From assembly GCF_023205095.1 (NCBI RefSeq), contig NZ_CP046242.1, forward strand, positions 2,035,001 through 2,099,000: DNA of 64,000 nt, read 5' to 3'. The DNA comes from Bizionia sp. M204 (GTDB lineage: Bacteria; Bacteroidota; Bacteroidia; Flavobacteriales; Flavobacteriaceae). The notes beneath the pieces are model-generated. The model saw only the letters and a program-made list of their open reading frames with translations. It was not told the DNA's origin and made no database searches. Positions 58,268 to 64,000 of the stretch are shown piece after piece. Numbering within the stretch: the first letter of the stretch is position 1; every line of letters starts with the position of its first letter. The position numbers and the translations under genes are program-made.

Positions 58268-61072
58268 TTAATCCCAATAGAAGTTATCATCTTTGGTTTC
58301 ACCTTTACTCCCTAAGCTATTAAATTTCCAGCTAAAGCTTAACATGAAATATTGTTCTAAAACGGTACTTTGCGAATCCTGAATGTAGTTTTGGGTTGCC
58401 GTTCGTCTGGCGTTCGTATTTTGGTCTAACAAGTCATAAACTTTTAACGTAACAGTTCCTGCGTCCTTTAAAACTGAATATGCTAAAGTAGAATTCCAAA
58501 ACCATGCGCTTTTTTGAAACCCGACACCAATATTTGGATTGTAGTTAAAATCAATATCATTTCGCCATTCAAACTTTTTAGGCAGGAATAATGCTGTTGA
58601 AAAATTTAAATTATGTTCTAAAAATTCGCGATCTTCAAACTCATCCAAATCGTATTTGTTTTTTGTAAAAGAAACGGAGTAACGTGGTCTGAATTCCATA
58701 ACATCTTTCCATGTAAAACGAAGCCCAACTTCTGGCGATAATTCTCGCACTTTACTTGCATATTGAACCTCGTTATTAAAGTTGATGTTTCGTCTTAAAT
58801 TTCCGTTAACACCAACGCTTACTTTTACCGTTCGCAAACTATCAATTTTAACATCCTTGCTATAATCCATATTGGCATAAAACTGGTAGTTACCATCTAC
58901 GTTAGCAAAGGTTGTTGTTCTTACAAAATTATCATCAACTGTGGTTTTAGAAACTACTTGGTTATTTGTAAAAGTACCACCAACATAGGAATAGAATCCG
59001 GTACGTTTTTGCCAATCGAACGCATTAAAACCTAAATTTATACGATGACTGTTGGATGGTTCCAAATTAGGATTACCAACAATAGTATTCAATGGATCTG
59101 ACACATTTTGAAACGCCTGTAGTTGCGATAATCTAGGTGGCTCATTGTTTAAACGGTAGCTAGACCAAAAGGATGATTTTTGATTAAACTTATAGCGTAA
59201 ATAGCCATTTAATTCCAGCGCTTCAAAACGTTTTTCAATACTCAACTCTGGACGTAATAAATCCGTGTTTCCTAATGTTCTATACACATAATTAAATCCA
59301 ATTCTTGACGACCATATTTTATTACGAAAACTTAAACCCATACCAGGCGTCATACTTTCATCTAAATATTCAAAATCTGTACTTAAATCTTCATTAAAAA
59401 CCGTAAAATCACCTTGCGTATCTTTATCAAAAGTACTTTTGGTGTCGGTACTTTTATCGCGTGCATAAGCATAATCAAAATCTAAAAACAACTTCTCTGC
59501 AATTAATGGTAAACGATAATTTATACTGGATTTAAAATTAGTAACATCACCTTCTCCATTTGTAAATTGATCACGTTCGGTTTGATCTATTAAAACGTAA
59601 TCTGGGTTATTAGGATTGTTTACATCTTCCCCATAAACATTGGTTACCGATGTTAAAAAATCTTCAGATTCTCGTGTATTAATTTCATTGGTTAAATTTA
59701 CCCTTACAAATGCACCTTTTTTACCAAACTTTTTAGTGATATTAATATTGTTTCTAAAATTTTTACCTGTATTCTCCACATAGGAATTGGATGTTGAATT
59801 GTTGGTTAAAAGGTTGTCATTATTTAAAGATTCTTCCGCTGCATTGTAGGTATTGGTACTTTTAGAATATCGGAATGAGGGATCAACGTTAATTAAAAAT
59901 GTAGAATCTACTTCAATATCAAACCCCACATTAGCAGAATGACTATCACTATCATTATAGCTACTAGAAACGGAATTGGTATAATATCGAGAATCTGGTA
60001 AAATATTTTCACGTTGGGAAGCCGTTTTGTTTTCAGAACTACTTCCAGAGAAGAAATAATCGGCTGATACATCTGTTTTTTCACCAATTTTGTCCGCATA
60101 ATTTAAACCTGCGTTTTGTGATTTGGTAATCCCTTCTCCACCACCAAAAGACCGACCATCAATAGTAAAAGCCCCATTACTTGACATGGACATACTATAA
60201 CCGCCACCAAACATTTTACGGATTTCTCCAAAACTAAATCCTGGCGAATTAATATTATTTCCACCAGCCAACACGCTTAAACGACGGTCGTTATCAAAAT
60301 AGTTTAGCATTCCTGCGCCTTCATAACGCTCGTTTGTTCCAGCTCCTGCCGCTACACGACCAAAAACCCCTTTGTTATTTTCCTCTTTAATAGTTAAGTT
60401 AATAGTTTTATTTTCACCATCTACTTCTTCGCCTGAAAAAGCTTCTGCTTTGGTTTTGGTATCCACCACTTGAATTTTTTCAATCAATTCTTTTGTTAAG
60501 TTTTTAGTGGTAATGGTCGGATCATCTCCAAAAAAGGGTTTACCATTAACAAGAATTTTATTCACCTCTTTACCGTTAATTTTTATTTTACCGTCTTCAT
60601 CAACTTCAACACCTGGTAATTCTTTTAAAAGATCTTCAACAGTTGCGTCTTTTTTCGTTTTAAACGAACTCACATTAAATTCTAAAGTATCTTTTTTAAT
60701 AGTAATTGGCGCTGATGATTTGATTAAAACTTCATCCAATTCATTACTCACATCTAAATTTATGGTTTCTAAATTAACCACTGGATTGCTTAACGAAATA
60801 GTTTTCGTATAGGTTCTATACCCTACATAGGAGACGTGCAGTTTTACCGATTTATCTGAAATACGATCTTCTAAACTAAATTTACCTTCCTTATCTGAAA
60901 TAGTATAGGTAATAACGGTACTATCCGACAAACGCTCCAAATGAACGGTTGCAGATTCCAACGGTAATTGTTCATCTACAGAAATAATTTTACCTGAAAT
61001 TTGAATAGGTCTAGATTGCGAAAACGCTACTGATATAGCAAAAAAGAAGACTACAAAGAATAAATTCTTCAT
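58268..61072 (-). CDS. Outer-membrane beta-barrel (TonB receptor-like) protein with carboxypeptidase-regulatory domain
   Basis: The 934-residue protein has a signal peptide (to about 19), a carboxypeptidase-regulatory-like domain (about 22-110: ISGKIISVDEQLPLESATVH), a plug-like region (about 125-215: TVEDLLKELPGVEVDEDGKI, INKILVNGKPFFGDDP) and a long beta-barrel with repeated aromatic-rich strands (for example FRYSKSTNTY, FNFDYAYARDKS). It resembles the outer-membrane barrel family near TonB receptors in Bacteroidota. The C-terminal strand ends SWKFNSLGSKGE... in a short tail rather than the usual terminal Phe. Substrate unknown. Confidence 0.85.
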   Translation of the reverse strand: MKNLFFVVFFFAISVAFSQSRPIQISGKIISVDEQLPLESATVHLERLSDSTVITYTISDKEGKFSLEDRISDKSVKLHVSYVGYRTYTKTISLSNPVVNLETINLDVSNELDEVLIKSSAPITIKKDTLEFNVSSFKTKKDATVEDLLKELPGVEVDEDGKIKINGKEVNKILVNGKPFFGDDPTITTKNLTKELIEKIQVVDTKTKAEAFSGEEVDGENKTINLTIKEENNKGVFGRVAAGAGTNERYEGAGMLNYFDNDRRLSVLAGGNNINSPGFSFGEIRKMFGGGYSMSMSSNGAFTIDGRSFGGGEGITKSQNAGLNYADKIGEKTDVSADYFFSGSSSENKTASQRENILPDSRYYTNSVSSSYNDSDSHSANVGFDIEVDSTFLINVDPSFRYSKSTNTYNAAEESLNNDNLLTNNSTSNSYVENTGKNFRNNINITKKFGKKGAFVRVNLTNEINTRESEDFLTSVTNVYGEDVNNPNNPDYVLIDQTERDQFTNGEGDVTNFKSSINYRLPLIAEKLFLDFDYAYARDKSTDTKSTFDKDTQGDFTVFNEDLSTDFEYLDESMTPGMGLSFRNKIWSSRIGFNYVYRTLGNTDLLRPELSIEKRFEALELNGYLRYKFNQKSSFWSSYRLNNEPPRLSQLQAFQNVSDPLNTIVGNPNLEPSNSHRINLGFNAFDWQKRTGFYSYVGGTFTNNQVVSKTTVDDNFVRTTTFANVDGNYQFYANMDYSKDVKIDSLRTVKVSVGVNGNLRRNINFNNEVQYASKVRELSPEVGLRFTWKDVMEFRPRYSVSFTKNKYDLDEFEDREFLEHNLNFSTALFLPKKFEWRNDIDFNYNPNIGVGFQKSAWFWNSTLAYSVLKDAGTVTLKVYDLLDQNTNARRTATQNYIQDSQSTVLEQYFMLSFSWKFNSLGSKGETKDDNFYWD

Positions 61073-61193
61073 GATTGATTGATGATTTTGGTTGGGTTTT
61101 TAAGGAAACGAATATAAATTGTTTAAAGTATGAAGGGTCTTAAAAAAAGCATAAACTTTTGTTATAAAATCTTACAAATGAAAGCTTAAAGGC

Positions 61194-61224
61194 AAACAAA
61201 AACCCACTTGCAATTGAGTGGGTT
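61194..61224 (-). terminator. Intrinsic terminator of der
   Basis: AACCCACT (61201-61208) pairs with AGTGGGTT (61217-61224), an 8-bp stem with a loop that can pair further; read on the minus strand it ends in T-rich sequence. It lies 24 bp after the der stop. Confidence 0.8.
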
Positions 61225-61247
61225 TGTTTATTAAATAAGGGTTTAAT

Positions 61248-62552
61248 CTACTTTTTACGCATATAAACGCTCACAGGAACACCATGAAAATCAAAGTGCT
61301 CACGTAGTTTATTTTCTAAAAATCGCTTATAACCATCTCTTACGTATTGTGGTAAATTACAGAAAAAAGCAAACTGCGGTTGCGGTGTTGGCAACTGCAT
61401 AATGTATTTTATCTTCACAAACTTACCTTTGTAAGCTGGTGGTGGATAGTTTTCAATAATAGGCAACATAATTTCGTTTAGCTTACTCGTCTTGATCTTT
61501 TTGTTTCGATTATTATAAACCTCAACAGCCGTTTCGATAGCCTTATAAATACGTTGTTTATTTAATACGGAGATAAAAACAATGGGCACATCCGTAAAGG
61601 GTTCCATTTGCTCTCTAATATGTTTCTCAAATTCTTTGGTTGTTTTGGTATCTTTTTCAACCAAATCCCATTTGTTAACCAAAATAACAATCCCTTTACG
61701 GTTTCGTTCGGCTAACCAGAATATGTTTTGAACTTGCCCATCAAATCCACGCGTGGCATCTAATACCACCAAACAAACGTCCGAATGTTCAATAGCACGC
61801 ACACTACGCATAACTGAATAAAATTCTAAATCCTCTTTAACCTTGGATTTTTTACGAATTCCTGCGGTGTCCACCAGATTAAATTCGAAACCAAAACGGT
61901 TGTATTTCGTGTCAATAGAATCTCTAGTGGTTCCAGCAACATCCGTTACAATGTATCTATCTTCTCCAATTAAGGCATTTATAAATGATGATTTTCCAGC
62001 ATTTGGACGACCAACCACTGCAAAACGAGGCAATTCCGTTTCTTCTTCAATTTCTTTTTCTGGCAAGGCGTCCACTAGGGCATCTAGCAAATCGCCAGTT
62101 CCACTACCATTTATACTAGCAATGGTAAAGTAATCGCCTAAACCTAATGAATAGAATTCCACAGCGTTTTCTGCGCGCTTGGCATTATCCACTTTATTGA
62201 CAACTAAAAAAACAGGTTTGGACACCTTACGAAGCAATTTAGCAACATCTTCATCCATACCTGTTACGCCAGACTCTACATCTACCATAAAAATTATAGC
62301 ATCGGCTTCATCAATAGCAATTTCAACTTGCTTATCAATTTCAGCTTCAAAAACATCATCACTTCCTTTTACGTAACCGCCAGTATCTATGACTGAAAAC
62401 TCACGGCCATTCCAGTCACTTTTTCCATAATGGCGGTCTCTGGTTACACCACTTGTGGCATCCACAATAGCTTCTCTACGTTGAATTAAACGGTTAAAGA
62501 AGGTGGACTTTCCAACATTTGGACGACCAACTATGGCAACTATATTACTCAT
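61248..62552 (-). CDS. der: Ribosome biogenesis GTPase Der
   Basis: The 434-residue double GTPase has [14 protein letters not shown] and [14 protein letters not shown] (the two Walker A motifs), DTGGYV and DTAGIR switch II regions, NKVDNA and NKWDLV (NKxD), and a C-terminal KH-like domain ([21 protein letters not shown]). Der helps assemble the 50S subunit. It is followed on the minus strand by a terminator. Next toward the right, after a plus-strand gene, is era, another ribosome GTPase. Confidence 0.97.
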   Translation of the reverse strand: MSNIVAIVGRPNVGKSTFFNRLIQRREAIVDATSGVTRDRHYGKSDWNGREFSVIDTGGYVKGSDDVFEAEIDKQVEIAIDEADAIIFMVDVESGVTGMDEDVAKLLRKVSKPVFLVVNKVDNAKRAENAVEFYSLGLGDYFTIASINGSGTGDLLDALVDALPEKEIEEETELPRFAVVGRPNAGKSSFINALIGEDRYIVTDVAGTTRDSIDTKYNRFGFEFNLVDTAGIRKKSKVKEDLEFYSVMRSVRAIEHSDVCLVVLDATRGFDGQVQNIFWLAERNRKGIVILVNKWDLVEKDTKTTKEFEKHIREQMEPFTDVPIVFISVLNKQRIYKAIETAVEVYNNRNKKIKTSKLNEIMLPIIENYPPPAYKGKFVKIKYIMQLPTPQPQFAFFCNLPQYVRDGYKRFLENKLREHFDFHGVPVSVYMRKK

Positions 62553-62571
62553 GTTATTACAAAATTTGGTG

Positions 62572-62579
62572 CAAATATA
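62572..62579 (-). promoter_or_regulatory. -7 promoter element of der
   Basis: On the minus strand TATATTTG matches TAnnTTTG; the predicted start is about 62566, giving a leader of about 14 nt. A -33 TTG is not visible. Confidence 0.45.
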
Positions 62580-62682
62580 ATGATAAGCTAATGATTTCGT
62601 TATATTTAGTGCATGTTTAAAATATGTATTTTAAAAAAAGAAATCGTATTCAGGTAATTAAAAACTTAATAGTCAGACAATA

Positions 62683-63180
62683 ATGAGTTTACATACAGAT
62701 GAAATTGTATTACGTCCACGCTTTAAAAAGGAGCTTCCCCAAAGCAATACCGACGTTATCCAGCTATTTGCTGATGCTAAAAAGCAACAATCTGAATATA
62801 TAATTTCCATTATTGACGATCATATTTTTTTAAAACTCCCAAAAAGCAAACAGCATTTTTGGTCGCCGCAACTGCATTTAGAAGTCAATGAGGTAAACCA
62901 CGAAACGGCTATGCTCCATGGCTTATTTGGACCCAATCCAACGGTATGGACCATGTTTATGTTTTTTCACTTTATTGTGGGTGGTTTATTTATTGGGTTT
63001 GGCGTTTGGGCCTATTCCAATTGGACGCTGGATAACGAATTTGCCATTCAAATTGGTGTCATGGTTCTCATGGTTATTATCTGGATAGGCATGTATTTTG
63101 CGGGACGTATTGGTCGTGATTCTAGTAAAGACCAAATGCATGAACTCCATGAATTTATGGAAAAAATTATTAACGCATAA
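62683..63180 (+). CDS. Two-helix membrane protein of unknown function
   Basis: The 165-residue protein has a soluble N-terminal region (about 1-90) including EYIISIIDDHIFLKLPKSKQ and HFWSPQLHLEVNEVN, then two membrane helices (about 90-110, MFMFFHFIVGGLFIGFGVWA, and about 121-141, AIQIGVMVLMVIIWIGMYFA), and a short C-terminal tail rich in E and H. I do not recognise a family. It lies between der and era in the opposite direction. Confidence 0.7.
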   Translation: MSLHTDEIVLRPRFKKELPQSNTDVIQLFADAKKQQSEYIISIIDDHIFLKLPKSKQHFWSPQLHLEVNEVNHETAMLHGLFGPNPTVWTMFMFFHFIVGGLFIGFGVWAYSNWTLDNEFAIQIGVMVLMVIIWIGMYFAGRIGRDSSKDQMHELHEFMEKIINA

Positions 63181-63258
63181 GCTTAATTAGTGTCAAATAA
63201 AAACCAAATTCAAGCAAACTGACCCATGCTCACCACAGACTCAAAATGCATAATTCAA

Positions 63259-64000
63259 CTATTGATTATAGCCAAAACGCTTTAATTGACGTTGATTACT
63301 TCGCCAATTTTTATTCACTTTAACATACAATTCCAAGTGAACTTGTTTACCGAAAAACTTTTCCAAATCTTTTCTTGCTTCCACACCTACGCGCTTTAAA
63401 GCCGAACCTTTATGGCCAATAATAATGCCTTTTTGGGTTTCACGCTCTACCATAATAACGGAACGCATACGGATAATGTCATCTTCTTCAAAAAACTCTT
63501 CGGTATCAATTTCTACCGCATAAGGAATTTCTTTTTTGTAATGCATTAATATTTTCTCGCGAATAATCTCATTTACAAAAAACCGCTCTGGTTTATCGGT
63601 TAATTGATCTTTTGGATAAAAAGGTGGTGATTCTGGAAGTAATTCAATAATTCTATCAAATACTTCGCGAACGCCAAAACCTTCTAAAGCAGAAACGGCC
63701 ATAATCTCGGCATTTGGCACTTTTAGCGGCCCACAATTGAACTTGCGCTTCTAATTGATCTTGATCTGATTTATCAATTTTATTTAAGAGTAATAAAACC
63801 GGAATTGTTGAATTGGTTATGCGGTTGAAAAACGCCTCGTCTTTCAGTTCCTTTTCGCCTATTTCAACCATATAAATCAAAACGTCCGCATCGTCAAAAG
63901 CCGATTTTACAAAATCCATCATGGATTCCTGCATTTCGTAAGCAGGCTTGATTATTCCTGGTGTATCAGATAAGACCATCTGAAAATCATCACCATTAAC
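63259..64000 (-). pseudogene. era: GTPase Era, 5' end outside the window, with a one-base frameshift
   Basis: The reading frame enters from the right edge (VNGDDFQMVLSDTPGIIKPA) with the Era switch II motif DTPG and NKID (LNKIDKSD, G4). After VQLWAAK the frame shifts: reading SAKCRDY... gives a stop, while the normal Era sequence (VPNAEIMAVSALEGFGV) continues in another frame to KH domain residues GIIIGHKGSALK and the end KRFGYNQ. One extra A in an AAAA run (T-run 63721-63724 on the plus strand) explains it. Era is normally essential, so a sequencing error is a strong alternative. Confidence 0.9.

Noticed and set aside
63721-63724. Programmed frameshift in era
   Set aside because: The AAAA run is short, no slippery-site plus stem structure is evident, and Era is not known to need frameshifting; sequencing error is simpler.
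1-64000. tRNA, rRNA, integrase, transposase or prophage genes
   Set aside because: I looked for T-loop GGTTCGA-type signatures, ribosomal RNA cores, DDE transposase and integrase motifs and saw none; the absence is not proof without a dedicated search.

Overview
The window is AT-rich, gene-dense chromosomal DNA from a member of the Bacteroidota, almost certainly a marine-type Flavobacteriaceae. Several features support this: a type IX secretion (T9SS) C-terminal sorting domain, GSCFA, DUF4230, DUF5522 and four-helix-bundle families, a fused alpha/beta 2-oxoacid dehydrogenase E1, Spy-like small secreted proteins, lipoproteins with acidic residues right after the lipobox cysteine, and promoters of the TTTG-N18/19-TAnnTTTG type instead of E. 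coli -35/-10 boxes. I found no tRNA, rRNA, CRISPR array, integrase or transposase. The mobile-looking content is small intergenic repeats.

Layout. 1-2781: a tightly packed minus-strand set (RLAN/ATP-grasp ligase, GCS2-type ligase, N-formylglutamate amidohydrolase running off the window), probably an amidoligase pathway. 2916-12808: M14 peptidase, SulP transporter, coaD, ddl, PASTA protein, rluD, yaaA, a small ribosomal protein bTHX that is easily missed, a uracil-DNA-glycosylase-like protein and a diheme lipoprotein. 12901-23134: small secreted proteins, hemL with a glucosaminidase and a PLP deaminase, and a 1746-residue T9SS cargo protein. 23135-27867: a repeat-bearing spacer, a mini HExxH membrane protein, DUF5522, hutU, small lipoproteins and a cold-shock protein. 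27928-46148: a long minus-strand phenylacetate (paa) catabolic cluster under a TetR regulator, ending in 2-oxoacid dehydrogenase E2 and E1. 46222-51852: rhodanese, DUF4230, a TPR histidine kinase/response regulator pair with a small membrane protein, a lipoprotein and a GSCFA protein. 51979-64000: alaS, an M23 peptidase with a MerR regulator, a LemA/TPM trio, a large outer-membrane beta-barrel protein, der, a membrane protein and era, which carries a frameshift and runs off the window.

How it works together. The paa cluster encodes the multicomponent phenylacetyl-CoA epoxidase (paaABCDE), the isomerase paaG, the ring-opening fusion paaZ, the beta-oxidation enzymes paaF, paaH and paaJ, the thioesterase paaI, and paaY. 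A perfect 9-bp inverted repeat just downstream of a -7 element, between tetR and paaE, is a likely operator. No paaK ligase is present. The E1/E2 genes at the end of the cluster could supply acyl-CoA from 2-oxoacids such as phenylpyruvate (inference).

Most unusual points: PaaZ has an extra 156-residue DinB/DUF1569-like C-terminal domain. The paa spacers hold several families of intergenic repeats, one of which has entered the paaH reading frame. Two four-helix-bundle genes, one broken, sit inside the paa cluster. A hairpin of about 45 bp is duplicated on either side of an 11-bp minisatellite. The amidoligase cluster at the left edge has no established product.
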